A stretch of DNA of 64,000 bases from Zantedeschia hybrid cultivar (GCA_030544215.1 JARZZO010000016.1:52715501-52779500), one strand, 5' to 3'. Shown: positions 44,525 through 56,794, numbered from the stretch's first letter. Notes: generated by a model from the letters alone, not told the origin. Numbers and translations: made by a program.

Positions 44525-45900
44525 AGGCCATCTCTCTTTCTCCTCTTTCACATTTTTCTCTTCCTATTAAAATTTCTATCTCCTATTTTTTTTATCCCTT
44601 GTTATTATTGTTGTTGTTGTCATTGTGAAATTTTTTGGGATAATAATAACTAATTTTGACATTATTATTATTATTAGGATAGTCTCATAACATAATAATA
44701 ATTAACTCTGATATTATTATTATTTTTAAAAGTATATTATTATTATCTAAGATGGTGGAAAGTATTACTATATTATTATTATTTTCTAAAAGTATTATTA
44801 TTTTATTATTATTATCATTATTGGAGTAGTCTCATGGGATAATAATAACTAATTTTGATATTATAATTATTGTTATTATTATTATTATTATTAGGATAGT
44901 CTCACGGGATAATAATAACTAATTTTGATATTATTATTATTTAAAGTATTATTATTATTACTGTTATTATTATCTAAGATGGTGAAAAGTATAATAATAT
45001 TCTTAATACTATTATTGAAAGTATTATTATTTTCTTATTATTAAAACTAATACTAATTTTGATATTATTATTATTAAAATTAATTTTAAATGATAGCATA
45101 AGATAATAATAATTAATTTTAATATTATTGTTTTTTTTATTATTATTAACTTTCTTTCTCCTCTTTCACATTTTTCTATCTCCCTATTAATATTTCTATC
45201 TCCTATTTAATCTCTTAGGATAATAATAACTAATTTTGATATTATTATATTTATTATTATTATTAGACAATCTCGTGAGATAATAATAACTAATTTTGAT
45301 ATTAATATTTTTTTTTAAAGTATTTATTATTATTATTATATCTCTTTCTCCTATTTCACATTTCTCTCTCTATTAATATTTCTATCTCCTATTGTTTCTT
45401 TCTCCTATTATATTTTATTAGTATTATAGTTGTTGTTGTTGTTGTTGCTGTTGTTGCTGCAATCTCTTGTAATAATAAAAATTAATTTTGACATTTTTAT
45501 TATTATGATTACTACTACTACTACTACTACTATTATTATTGAGGTAGAGTCATGAGATAATAATAATAATTCTTTTTGAGATTATTATTGTTATTTTTGA
45601 AAGTATTATCAATTATATTTTTACTATTTATTAACGAAATGAGTCTCTATCTCACTTTTCTCATTCATATTATTATTGTTGTTGTTGTTGTTGTTGTTGT
45701 TCTTGTTAATATTGGAATTGTCTCTTGAGATAATAATAATAAATTTTAATATTTTTTATCATTATTGAGATAGTCTCATAGGATAATAATAACTAATTTC
45801 GTTATTAACGAGGCCAGTCTCTTTCTCATTTTTCTCTCAATTCATGTTTCAACACAATACTTATTGAGATAATCTCATGAGATAATAATAATAACCTTCA
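43110..45900 (+). repeat. Dispersed TAGTCTCATGGGATAATAAT repeat array
   Basis: At least fifteen copies of TCTCATGGGATAATAATAAC followed by TAATTTTGATATTATTATT occur at irregular spacing of about 80-200 bp, separated by (TTA)n and AAGTATTATTATT. The array forms the right arm of the inverted repeat and most of the second Helitron-like copy. There is no coding content. Confidence 0.85.
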
Positions 45901-46146
45901 GTTCACTTTTTAATTTTCTCTCTCAATCTATATTTCAATTAGATACAATGGTTCTGAACTTTTAATACTACCAACAACTAACCTAATATTCACATAAAAT
46001 ATGAGAGTATTTCTGAACATATATTCTTCTGTAATTATTTTATTCATTCCTTCACAAAGAGTAAAAAATTAGCTTCACTTATATTAATTATAATTATTTT
46101 ATTCAAATTGATTAATTCACTATTCATCGCACGGGATTGCAACTAG
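44262..46146 (+). mobile_element. Second Helitron-like copy, nested or tandem
   Basis: This copy runs from the second 5' end to the shared 3' end. Its first 300 bases match 41192-41500 (CTCTCACATTAATTCTCTC, GGCCATCTCTCTTTCTCCTC). Its interior repeats TAGTCTCATGGGATAATAATAACTAATTTTG. Either it inserted into the first element or the two arose by tandem duplication. Confidence 0.5.
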
Positions 46147-46630
46147 TTTGCATGTATATTCTTGGCTCTCAGATATTGTTATAAATACACCTAAAATCTT
46201 CAGAAAGTTCTAGTTATACCCCTCCATCAAAACACTGAACTTTGATGGGATATGCAAGAAAGAGTTCATAAATTGTGGTGAAGTTAAAAGTATGTATGCA
46301 AAATTCTGGTGAAGTTAGGGGTATGTGCTGATGTTTATCTAAACTACCTGCACCGAAGAGGAAGAGTGGCTTGTCCAAAATGTCCCTTCCCTCGATGATA
46401 ACACACAATGAAAATGAAGAAATTAGATTGCTTTTGTTCAACTAAATAAGTGAATTAATCAATTATAATATGATAGACTCGTCATGTATATTTCATGTTG
46501 GAACACTATGTTCTAGGACTTATATGATTTCAAGAAGTCATTGAGTTTATACTCTTCCATCAAATTAAAAACTCACTAGAACTTTGACTAAGCCTCACCA
46601 TCCAATAGATTATATGATGAGTAAGTTAAT
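46147..46630. other. Unassigned intergenic stretch
   Basis: The sequence has no repeats or coding signal that I can recognise. It separates the Helitron-like 3' end from the next LTR. Confidence 0.5.
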
Positions 46631-48216
46631 TGTGTAAGGAATCGGCTAAAACGCAACGAAAATTAAATGATTCCTATGTAACAGTTGTCAGGATCGTAAA
46701 ACGGACAATTATAAATTACGCGGGAAGAACTGTTCTTCACCTTTGCGGGGTTTCGAATCTCCCGTGGATAATTCCGATTCAGTAATCGCGCACACGCACG
46801 ATCTCCAGAGGTATCTACACGAGCTCCCGATGCATACGCGATTTCCTCCTCGACTTGAGTACTTCGACTCGATCTCAAATCCACCATGCGTGGAGAGAGA
46901 GATATTTACTTCAAGAGAGAGAAGGAGAAAGAGAGAGGAGAGAGAAACTCCAAGATTGTGTAGTGTACGTCCAACTCCAACCACCCCTCCCCTTGACCTC
47001 CTTATATAAGAAATAAGAATAAGCACAAGGATTAATTCTCATGATTATCCAAGAGTTTGGCCTTAGGATAATTCTCTATTAAATATTGATGTTTATCTTG
47101 TGGCTTTTCACAAAAACCCAGATAACCATAATATTTAACATCTCTCATCGTCTTATGAGAACTCTTATGTGTGTGTCCCTCCAGGCCCATATATCAGTCT
47201 GGTTTCAGGCCCATTAAACTTAGAACTAATTCTAAAGTTTAGTATTATTTAAACATCATATGTTAAATAATTAATTCAATAAATAAGTGGTTTATCATCT
47301 GATGATTAATCCACTTGGCCTTCTAACCATGAACGGCACCAAACACTACCTCATGATCCCAGAAGATATAAGGGATATTGTTCCCTTTATTTGAACCTTT
47401 TCGTCTGCAGGTACCGCACAGATAAAATCCTTCACTTATCTAATGTCCCAATAATGCAAGGGTATGGTTTTACAGTCAAACCCTCTATCGTATTATTTAG
47501 ATGGATTCCAGTAATCAGTTAACTTCTAGAAAGACATCTCTTTCAGTTGACCCTGGCCAGGGATTTCTGTGTACTCATCCAAAGGATATTCTCTCTCCAA
47601 TCTTATACCAAGAGTGAGTAATCCCCTGTTGTTCACTCAATTACCTTCGCAAGCTTTCTACTGTATCTGAGAGACTGACTATTGTGAACTTAATGGTTAA
47701 AATCCACAAGTCAGAAAATCAAGACACAATGGTCTACAGGCAAGGTATCATTGGTGACTCAGGTCAAAGGACCAACTGCGCTACTGCAACGATTGAATTC
47801 CTTGGTTGACTAATAGGTATAATTACCATCCAGGAATTCTTATTCGGATCTGTTCAGTGAACTCATTCTCTAATGAGCACCCACAAGTTTGTCTTAGTGT
47901 CACCATATGAGTGAATGTGAGATCATTCACCCTCATCGTATGAGCAGAAATAACTTGTGTCGATCTTATCGGATATTTAATGTCCATCTCAAATATCCTA
48001 TGATCGAGAACTGTTTAAAACAAGTGACTAAGAATATTGATCTCACTATCATGATCTCATCATGATTCAATATCCGATTCATTTGTCTACGGACCTTCAT
48101 TATTATAGTTAATTTGTGAGAACTATAAATGAAGAAATAATTGCCTTTTATTAATATTTTGAACTAGAATGTACAATGATTGGCTTTGAGGCCACCCAAT
48201 TCTATCAAATTGCACC
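46631..48216 (-). mobile_element. Probable solo LTR (Copia-like), reverse orientation
   Basis: The left end TGTGTAAGGAATCGGCTAAA is preceded by TTAAT (46626-46630), and TTAAT recurs at 48217-48221, about 1.6 kb away. Read on the minus strand, the unit contains phrases common in long plant Copia LTRs (GGATATTTGAGATGGACATT, GACACAAGTTATTTCTGC). Near the other end is a TATATAAG promoter word (about 47004) followed by a purine-rich leader and TTTCGTTGCGTTTTAGCCG. The right boundary lacks a clean CA/TG and may be off by a few bases. No polyprotein lies on either side. Confidence 0.55.
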
Positions 48217-49330
48217 TTAATGAGACCAACTCGATCCCTGTATCAATTAAGTCATGACATCTAGTCGATATCACTATCGATTAAGTCCGTCGTAGAGCTT
48301 AGTTGTCGATTCGTTGAATTGATTAGATCACCTTATAATTGATTAAGTCTATCAGTTAATGCATGCACGCTTCGATTACTCGACACCATATAATCAATTA
48401 TGAAGTCTATTAGTGATGGTTATCCATCAACTGATAAGTTAGTGCCTACTGTTTAATCGATTAAAAGGACTTATTTGCAATTACTTTCAACCTATTACTT
48501 CAATTATCTCTGTCGATTACTTTGAATGTGAGTTTTGTGCATTGATTTATTGGCTTGGCTTACTTAATGAGTATTGATTATATGGGCATGTTGAATTGAT
48601 TAATCAACGAATTACCTTTGTTTTAATCAATCCTTTAATCAATTCCTTTGAACTTAGTTGATTCCTCAGAGCCTTATAATCAATCTTTTAAGCAACAATG
48701 TTTATCTTCTTCATGCGGACCTGCAAATATTGTCTCCCTGTTGTTTGGTCTGTTTTTGCATATTCTCTATGACTCACCTACCCTCTAGTCACAATATCAT
48801 ATGAGAACTTTCTTGTTTTAGTAATTCAATAAGGTTAGGTGGGATTTGTGCAGTTAAATTAGGAAAATAAGGAGACAAAAGATAGAAGCTTCCCGAAGAT
48901 GAAGACGAATCTCTGTCGAGCTCTCTCTTGGCAAGACCTAATCCAGTTAACGTTAGACTCAATAGAGTTAATAATAGATTCATGGATGTCTCACAAAGAT
49001 AACAGAAGGGAAGGTGAGATTCAACGGATCAATTCAAATTCACATATAAATTGGAGGCAGTGGAGAGAAGACAACAATCTTTTTTAGGAATTTGAACTCA
49101 AGCAACTCCACTCTCTATGTACAAACTCCTTCCAGCTAAAGAAAGAAAAGAGAGAAGAGCCAAGAAAGCTTGCTTCAACTCCAGGCCATTTGTCCACCGC
49201 TTTCTTCTTCGATGTGTTGCTTGCCTCTTCTTCGACTAATCAAGATTCTGCATATCATTTTCTTTTGTATTACTCTTGATTTCTATTTTGTGCTTACTAT
49301 ACGCATTATGGCCTTCAGAGGCGTTTGACT
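48217..49330. other. AATCGATTA-rich stretch and unassigned DNA
   Basis: From 48240 to 48680 words such as AATTGATTA, ATCGATTA and AATCAATT occur more than a dozen times on both strands. The rest shows nothing I can name; the short frames at 48789-49087 lack coding features. Confidence 0.45.
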
Positions 49331-49720
49331 ATGTAACTTCTATCAGTTTAAATCTAGTTGTGCTTTTTTCTTGATAGGAAGGGAAGGCCTATTGAGGCAA
49401 GGTGTTGTTGCCTCTTCCTTAGGGAAGGGAGGATTAGCTAAGGCTGTGTGTTGGTTATTGTAAAACTTGCAAGGAGGTAATACCTTGTATAGCCATTTGA
49501 GCTAGTGCGACTCTCAAGGGGTTGCTTGGGGACTGGGTATAGATCTAAAGACGAAACCAATATAAATACTCTATGTTCCTGTGTAATTGCTCATTGTCTC
49601 TCTTCTCCTTCTCTGCTTATATGTACTTGCTACATTTAGTGGATTTTAGAGTAGAAATTTGTATTTACCCATTCACCCCCTCTGGGTTAGTCCATAGCCT
49701 AGGCAACATTGTGATCTTCT
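49331..49720 (+). repeat. Possible LTR fragment
   Basis: AAACTTGCAAGGAGGTAATACC, a TATAAATA word at 49561 and CATTCACCCCCTCTGGGTTAG near the end are the type of words found at the 3' part of plant Copia LTRs. There is no second copy in the window, so the call rests on wording alone. Confidence 0.3.
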
Positions 49721-50236
49721 ATTGTTGTTCTTCTTTTTGCTTATACATGGTCTTGAACTCCCATGGGTGCTTTGGAATTTTGCCTCCAATCTTGATATGT
49801 AGTCTGATAAAAGAATGGTAATTGTTCACAAAGTATGCTACATATTGTTCCTATGTCATACTATCTCTCATAATTACAAAAGGGTAGCAAAACTTTTCCC
49901 TTTTAAACCTGAAGAAGTATTTGGGCTGGATATGGTTGTGAAACCCAGCGAAGTGTTGTTTCTATTAGGAAATAGACCTTTCATCTATCCATTCATACTA
50001 GGTGTAGACCCTTATATATGTCCATGATATTATGATAGTCAACCTGAATTAGTGTCGTTGAACTTAAACTTAAGGTTGGTCTCTCATTGTTGTCCTGAGT
50101 GAGGGTTCTTCTTACCACTAAAAAGATTCTAATCCACTTATAGTACAAACAACTCTTATCTAATTGTTGTTCGAGCTACTCCACTCCTGCTTCTTGTGAC
50201 CAACTGATTATCATCATCAGCCTTTAAGTCAACCTC
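49721..50236. other. Unassigned intergenic stretch
   Basis: An open frame at 49815-50027 (MVIVHKVCYILFLCHTISHN...) resembles nothing I know. I see no element ends here. Confidence 0.4.
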
Positions 50237-50693
50237 CTAATCATGACCTTGTGCATGCTTCTGATCATGACCATGTCTAGTAATATATTCATCATCTTGT
50301 TCTCCGCCGTGGCCTACTACTGCTGATATGTCTGTTGCCAAAAAGGTGTTAGGACGAGGGCGCTCATCAAGATCTAATGTCTCATCAAGTTCTGGCTCCT
50401 CACGGTCTGTTGTTCTGGCAACCCAAGCAACCATAGGATCCTCATCATCTCCACGGTAACTAAAATTAGTGGGACCATAATCACCCTCTCCCTTCTTTGC
50501 ATCATGCTGCAAATGTTTAATCCTCAACCTCATGTTATAGTGGACATACACAAGATTGTCTAACTGGATGTGTGACAAGCGATTCCTGATCTTTGTATAT
50601 ATGAGTGCCAAGGTAGACTAATTCCGCTCACATCCACTGGAGGAAGAAGTCTGCGACAAAACTTTGATGGCTTTCTCTCTCCACCTTGGTGCG
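50237..50693 (-). pseudogene. hAT transposase C-terminal exon remnant
   Basis: On the minus strand the dimerisation motif AIKVLSQTSSSSGCERN, then stop (TGG to TAG), then STLALIYTKIRNRL and LDNLVYVHYNMRLRIKHL is the conserved end of plant hAT transposases. An acidic tail with DDEDPMVAWVARTTDREEPE and an HGHDQKHAQGHD end follows. The reading starts after an AG acceptor-like site near 50693. The catalytic core is absent from the following 660 bp, so only the last exon remains. Confidence 0.8.
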
Positions 50694-51354
50694 GACTTTC
50701 CAAAATTCAATCAATTTATATATAAGTATCACATTTAAAGATTATTAAGTAATAATATATGATACTATTAATTAACTTAATTACTTAAAAAATAATATTT
50801 AAAACTAAAAATTTTATATATAAAAGTTAAAACATTGATCTAATCATGTTTTCCTTCTAGAATAGACAATTTATAAATTATTTTATATTTTAAAATTTAT
50901 TTAATATTTTAATAAGAAAGTCATAAATCTATGCCCATCATCACATAAATAGGTCTTTTTTTTAATATTTAATCAAAATTTATAAATCAACCCCAAATTT
51001 GAACAAATATTAATTTTTTTCATATCAAAATTACAAAAAGACAATAGATCTACCTATTCTTCATGTTTTAATAACCTAAACAACATCAAAGAACAAGAAA
51101 ATAAGATGAAAATAAAAAAATTCTTAGGGTTTGGATGCTTACCTTTTGCATGCCGGATGAAAACGGTCCTTAGAGCTTGAAAACCCCTTCTCTTCCAACA
51201 AAATCACTTCCAAAGCTTGAAAACCACTTGGATCTCCCAAAACCATCAAGAAAAATGGAAGCAAGAAGAAGGGGGAAGGGTTGGAAGGCTGCAGGTGCTT
51301 CGTCTACTGCATTTTTGTCTGAACAGAAATGCAGCAGGCGGTGAAAGGGGATTT
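50694..51354. other. AT-rich interior of the hAT remnant
   Basis: Upstream of the transposase exon on the minus strand there is only AT-rich sequence, then GAAGAAGGGGGAAGGG-type text near 51265. I found no further transposase exons, so the element is a deletion derivative. Confidence 0.45.
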
Positions 51355-51631
51355 AGGGGGCGTCTCGTATCGGATCCACGCGTATCGGCCCAGATCGCAG
51401 TGACTTGAAGCGTATCGGGCCGGCTCGCATCGGATCGCAGCGACTCAAGCCCGTATCATGCGATCCGGCACGAGTTGGCCTGGTACGGCTCGAGTCACTG
51501 CAATCTGAAGACGGTCCAAGTTGGATCGTCCGATCTGACCGTGCTAGTGGATTGGATCGGCACATATATGAGTCGACTCATACGAGTCGGCCCGCTCCAG
51601 TACGATATGGCAAACCTTGCATAAAATAATC
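51355..51631 (-). repeat. GC-rich subterminal region and end of the hAT remnant
   Basis: GTATCGGATCC, GCGTATCGGGCCGGCTCG and GATCCGGCACGAG words alternate here. The region ends TACGATATGGCAAACCTTG, whose reverse complement CAAGGTTTGCCATATCGTA is a typical hAT terminal sequence. The matching end on the other side of the transposase remnant is not found, so the element is truncated. Confidence 0.55.
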
Positions 51632-52540
51632 ACGTGATCAAAGCAGGATATAAGAACAAAGAGTCATAAGTGAGGAACGGTTCAAATAGTTCTAATTTGT
51701 TCAATTATAAAAATCATGTATGAATTTCAAGTCAAAGTACGTTTGCTAGGGATCAAAATAGCAATTACTCCATTCCAAGTCCAAACAGTCAACCGTTTGG
51801 CTCAGTCAGGCCAAACTAAGTTCATACACAAAAATGGTCAAAACGGTCAACCATTTCTGCCAGTTCAACAAATTGATAGAAACCGTCAGTGGACTGCACA
51901 GTGAACCTCCACTCTAGAAGGTCATAGCTCACAATCTACATATCCAAATTGAGATCCTTTTTTTGTGTTATGAAGGGGGACTAAGTAACTATAACACATC
52001 CAACAATTAAGTTAATTGGAGTATTACACAAGTTACGGTAATTAAGACACTAACGGACTATCATCTCTTAGAGACAACCACACACTTATGAAGATAAGGG
52101 TTGATCTCACTCATCACAAATCCAAATGCCATGAATTTAAGTTGAAACAACTAGACATGCATAACTTTGAATATGAAAACATGCATGCCATTCCAATTAC
52201 CACATTGATCGCAATCATCACAACAAATAGTAAAATCTAGTTCTCAAACTGCATCATATAAACATGAACAATATGGGATTCCATAACTCAAATCACATCT
52301 AAACTGCAAACTAAGAGCATAAATCTACGAACATCATAGAAACAACAATTCCACAACATACAACCTAATCTATGATTATAGAACCAACATACACATAGGA
52401 ATTTCCAATTGAAGTAATGGGCATCAATCCTACATAGTTCTTGACCTCCTCCAATCCAAAGGGCCTTCTAATCACCACCTCCATCTCTAACAATATGAAC
52501 TCTGATTTGATAAGCCACCATGTCATGAGAAATTTGCTAT
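51632..52540. other. Unassigned, possibly retrotransposon-derived
   Basis: No polyprotein is seen. Near 52500-52530 the minus strand reads GGTGGCTTATCAAATCAGAG, which distantly resembles a tRNA-iMet primer site. I cannot support an element boundary. Confidence 0.3.
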
Positions 52541-53240
52541 ATGTTCAGTTCGATATACTCTGTTTGATATGTGATATGTTCTGATTATGGCTAGTAGACT
52601 TATTCAGTTAAATAATAATCTGATCATGCCTTATATGCTATATGTTAGTTCGATTTGTTCTTACTATTAGAAAATACATGTGATTTGGTAATTTATATTT
52701 GGCTATGTTTTGTATCATAATCTTATTTGAGTTATATGTAGAATTGTGAATCGTATATATATTTGATATCATCACTTTTTAATTATTATATTGTTAGCAT
52801 CTGGTGAGTTTGATTTGCCTACTAAGTGGTTGTACTCATAAACCCTACTAATATTTTCAGAGATTGAGGAGGAAGAGTTAGCTAAGAAAGAAGGCTTTGC
52901 TTAAGAAATTTGATTCGGAGTCATTTAGAGGTTATCTAGGATTAGATTTACTGTTTTCTTAGATTTTATGTAGTAAGAAATTGAGAGAATATATCTACTT
53001 TTATATTTCTTTAGTGAGTTGAGAGATTTTATTTTTGCTGCATATTTGATGAAATTTGAGGATCCTAGTCATGATAATATAATGAAATATTTAGATTTAA
53101 TGATGGTAAATGATATGTTGATTGCTTGGTTATTTGTCTCTCATCATTCATCCTTGATTTGTATGTTATTTGGTTTCATAGTTACGTAACTTGAATCCGA
53201 AGTGAGTCTTAATGACTGAATTGGATTAGGGACGTAACAC
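52541..53240 (+). repeat. Tekay-type LTR fragment (3' part)
   Basis: CTACTAAGTGGTTGTACTCA, followed by CCCTACTAATATTTTCAGAG and ATTGAGGAGGAAGAG, parallels CCTACTGAGTTGTACTCTTT...TTTTTAGACTTTGAGGTCG at 59330-59390 in the right-hand Tekay LTR. It ends near GGGACGTAACAC at 53231. It is probably a remnant of a related LTR. Confidence 0.45.
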
Positions 53241-53353
53241 TTTATTTGTTAACCAAATTGAATATTGCTTGATTTACCCTCATCAAATCGTACTAAAAGC
53301 TTGCACACAACTTCCAATCCACTGCTCTTACTATCGGTACTCGAATCTTGCTT

Positions 53354-53632
53354 AAGGAAGGGCCAAACAAGGGGGACACGAACGGGAGAAATGGAAGTTT
53401 GTGCTTTAGAGGGATTTGGTGTTGCTCATATTTTACAAGAAATACTTATGAGTATGATCATATTAGATCTTGTCAGGAAGTACTTGGTACTATGATTATT
53501 GGAGGAACAATATCTAATCCTGAGGATAGCCTAGAATCTTTTTGATTGCTTGTTCGAGAACTACGATCTTTGGCTCTTAAATTGAATCTTGTATCTGAGA
53601 AAAATTTCTAGATTAATAGGAAGGAAGCTTAA
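53354..53632 (+). pseudogene. rpoB: rpoB C-terminal fragment (plastid-derived)
   Basis: GEMEVCALEGFGVAHILQEI is the conserved C-terminal block of the plastid RNA polymerase beta subunit. After a frameshift near 53455 come the equivalents of EVLGTMIIGGTISNPEDSLE and LLVRELRSLALKLN, and finally the INRKEA end with a TAA at 53630. In plastids this subunit is part of PEP polymerase. This nuclear copy is a broken fragment. Confidence 0.88.
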
Positions 53633-53637
53633 TATGA

Positions 53638-53896
53638 ATGAATCAAAAATTTATATTCTATGATTCATCGGTATAAACATCAACAACTTTGAATTGGACC
53701 AGTTTCTCCTCAACAAATAAGTACTTGGGCTAACAAAATTCTACCTGATAGGCAGGTAGTATGCAAGGTAACAAAATCTTATACTTTTCATTACAAAACC
53801 AATAAATTTGGAAAAGACGGATTGTTTTGTGAAAGAATCTTTGGACCTATAAAAAGTGGAATTTGTGCTTGTGAAAATTATCAAGTGATTGGAGCT
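53638..53896 (+). pseudogene. rpoC1: rpoC1 N-terminal fragment (plastid-derived)
   Basis: It starts at ATG 53638 (MNQ, then a 1-base insertion shifts the frame) and continues as RYKHQQLxIGPVSPQQIS, TFHYKTNKFGKDGLFCERIF and GPIKSGICACENYQVIG. This is the start of the plastid beta-prime subunit. It ends where plastid similarity stops, inside the zinc-binding region (ICAC kept). Confidence 0.88.
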
Positions 53897-56794
53897 GATT
53901 ACTAGAATTCAATATAGTCCATCTTATCTAATAGAAACTCCAATTCACGGCAACACTTATCAAGAGTTCTAAAAATTCAAGAGTTCTAAAAATCCTTATT
54001 GCAAAGCTTTACTCATCACTTACTAGCTCTAAAATAAACACTCTATCCCCAAAAGTTTTAAGTGCATACTAGGTCTCATAATTAAAATCACTGTAATACT
54101 CTAGTAAACCCTTTATAATTTGACTCTCACTATTTTAACCTTTCATGACAACTCTTACTCTTCACTTCACTCTACTTAGTTTATACATAATTTATATTTA
54201 TAAATTACACTCAAAGACTTCCTTACTGCTTAAAACCTTCAAACCTATTAAGATTTAACCCAAACATCATTGGCATAGCTTTCTAGGATCATCTGATCCA
54301 ATGTCCAAGTCTAACCTCTTCTCAAACACTCATATAAATTGAGCACTAATTTAACCAATTCACAAAGTATACAAGTCAAATCCATATGTATATCATAATC
54401 TAATAAGAGCTAGTCAAACATCATTATCAAACCAAGGTATGCAAATGAACACTTACGTGGTTGCGGCTGTCGTCCATGTCACTAAGGAACAAGATTTGCA
54501 TTCTCTCAAAATAGTACAACACTCTTATCTTCTAGGAACCATGAGTATCTAAACACATTATCTGATCAATACCATGAGTTGGATATAGCACGTCACTATG
54601 AAGAGTCAAGAATAGTACAATCATGAACATGTCGTCTAACATATCAATAGATATAACCATAGGAATCATGATTTGAACTACATCAAAAGATTATATATCT
54701 ATATAATATCAACTATGCCACAATCACATAATCAAAGAAATTGCTATAAAAGAAAAGTTCTAATCTCCATAGCCACAGATAGTCTGTAAAACTATCATAG
54801 CCACAAAAATTTCCACTAAAGAAAATAAACGCAACTACTAAAATGTATAACAATGTCTCATCATCTAGGATCACTAAATATCTATAAAAGATTACATCTC
54901 TTGAAGGGAAATAAAAACTAGCCTATACTTGCTAAAATTGAAAACATTAATCTGCTTTTAGATAACTAAGCTTCAAACTCAAGCTTCGTGATCCTCCCAA
55001 GCCTCACCCTCACTTGAAAATAGTTAGCCATGCAAGAGTGAGTCCACACAGACTCAGCAAGCTCACAATCCAACATTCATATTTTTTCCACATAATAATT
55101 ATAAAGAAAGACATGATAAATTATCGTTCATGCTTGCTGAAATTTAATAACATGTGTACATGCTTTCACCTAACATGTCATGATATATACAACTACTCAT
55201 GAAATTTAATATGAATTGCGAATGAGAACATAAAACATGGATTCTTAATCATGGGACATGATTCTTAAAATGGAATATCACCATAGTCATGATCATCTTA
55301 TCACTTTTCATCGGACATGTATCCAACCACATCATAAGGAGTTCATAGTTCATCTTTTTTTTTTTTTTTCACCTAGTGGTAAGGCAAGGCCACTAGATCT
55401 TCGGCTGCACAGTTGGGGGATCGGCATGTCCCACCCAGGGTTGGTGTACCTACAAGCAAGTGCATTTTCAGATTTTAACACATTGCCTCAGGTCCTTTCA
55501 CATCTTATTCTTAGTCGTTCTCCCACAAGGACACTATTGTGGGTTGGACACTTATACTCCTAAGATGGCATTGTCCATAACTTTAACCATCTTAATTCAT
55601 ACATACATAACATAATATGACATTTTTATGGATATTAATGTAGGATTCATGCTCATTAACATGCTACAAAATAGTTTCTATGCGGTTCTATCATAATAAG
55701 CTTGAAACGCTTCATGTTCTTGTGACGTGTTTCACAAAATGAGTCCACCTTCTTTGATGCCTTTGAAGGTATTAAAACAAAGCCTAAAGTGATTACAGGA
55801 ATGAAATTGATTACAATACCAACAGAAGCATAAATTGACTATATGAACAAGAGTAAATTGAATATAATAGAAAATTGATTACAATTACAATAGGTAATTG
55901 ATCTCTTGAAATGTGTCAACCAAGGCTGATGCCTTCCACATAATCGATTACGCCAATCGATTATAACAATCAATCGATTACTTAAAATGCGTCGCCCAAA
56001 GCTAATGCATTTCAACATAATCTATTACATGCCTATTCGACTATTGGGGTTAAAAGGCATGACGACTACTGGACGTGAATCAACATGCATAAATAGAAAC
56101 TCCAGAGAAAAGAACTAAAGTTTGAAAAAGGAATATTGCCTTGTTGAATCACGTCAATCCATACGGACGTCATTCACAAATCGCGTCATGCATTGGTGAT
56201 GCGTCTTCGTACATAGAACAAGTTTTCATAATTTTCTTAAGATTTTGCATGTAAAAACTTCATCTTTTAGAAAGAAGGGATCATTAACATGTTCATGCAC
56301 ATCTAACAATATCATCAATACCATCTTTCATAATACTATTATAGTACTTAGAAAAATACTTTGAAAATAGGCTTTATATACGTAAAAATAGATAGATATG
56401 AACATGGATTTGTCATCACTTGCCCCGAACTCCTAGTAAAAGTACTAACAGAAGCTTGCCTAGGCAAGACGAGATGCACCTCGTAGTGCACACACGACCA
56501 CCACTTGCATCATCTCGCATCAGTTACCAAGAACACCTCGAATGGTGCGAAGAATGCCCCTTCTAGCCGCTCAATTCCTCTCACAAGGTCTCATTAGGGT
56601 TAATTAATGCACTCCATGGCTCTCATGCGCACAAGGGATCCTTAAATAGGCTCTAAGTCGAATTCTACGTGGAGTTAAACACTCCACGGATGGAAAGAAC
56701 ATAGTCTGAATCAGACTGGTCTCAGAGTTTAAATTGCGTTAGCTCCACCTGATGCCTGTCAAGAGGTCCTAAGTCGTGTCACTATATGGTGACA
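53897..56794 (-). mobile_element. Tekay-type LTR in reverse orientation
   Basis: Read on the minus strand from 56794 it starts TGTCACCATATAGTGACACG and has a TATTTAAGG promoter word (RC of about 56643-56652) and a leader with GAGTTCGGGGCAAGTG. Further on (about 55070-54960) is GCTTGCTGAGTCTGTGTGGA...CAAGTGAGGGTGAGGC, the parallel of U5 words in Tekay LTRs. The lower boundary is not resolved and may be close to the plastid insertion. A T16 tract with CACCTAGTGGTAAGGC (55357-55390) may be a small retroposon inside it. No coding region is seen. Confidence 0.5.
55925..56000. repeat. AATCGATTA cluster
   Basis: TAATCGATTACGCCAATCGATTATAACAATCAATCGATTACTT packs three palindromic ATCGATTA words within 50 bases, inside the reversed LTR. 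Similar clusters lie at 48.2-48.7 kb and 58.3-58.9 kb. Confidence 0.7.

Larger units (their letters stand above)
41192..46146 (+). mobile_element. Helitron-like element(s), TTA-repeat filled
   Basis: TCTACATTATATATATAACA at 41192 and TCTATATTGTATATATAAAC at 44262 share a following phrase (AAAnTTCTCTARYGYCACGTGT), so they are two copies of one 5' end. The right end GCACGGGATTGCAACTAG at 46146 is followed by T, and both 5' ends are preceded by A. That is the A/T target and TC...CTAG pattern of Helitrons. There is no Rep-helicase. I see no strong 3' hairpin, which weakens the call. The interior is CT-rich near each 5' end and TTA/TAA-rich elsewhere. Confidence 0.55.
53354..53896 (+). other. Nuclear plastid DNA insertion (rpoB-rpoC1 junction)
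   Basis: About 540 bp reads as chloroplast DNA across the end of rpoB and the start of rpoC1, in the plastid order and spacing. Left of 53354 and right of 53896 the similarity stops. Many of the differences from typical plastid sequence are C-to-T or G-to-A, plus small indels, as expected of an old NUPT. Confidence 0.88.

Noticed and set aside
46663..47026. Frames of 75-105 residues on both strands
   Set aside because: They fall in the leader end of the reversed solo LTR and have no coding features.
48789..49087. Small frame with a hydrophobic start (MNLLLTLLSLTLTGLGLAKR)
   Set aside because: It looks like a signal peptide but is short, lies in unassigned repeat-rich DNA, and has no supporting splice or promoter context.
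55357..55563. Possible SINE or tRNA-like unit next to a T16 tract (CACCTAGTGGTAAGGC...)
   Set aside because: The A-box-like word is suggestive, but there is no clear B box, no tRNA fold that I can draw and no target duplication, so I do not list it as a gene or SINE.
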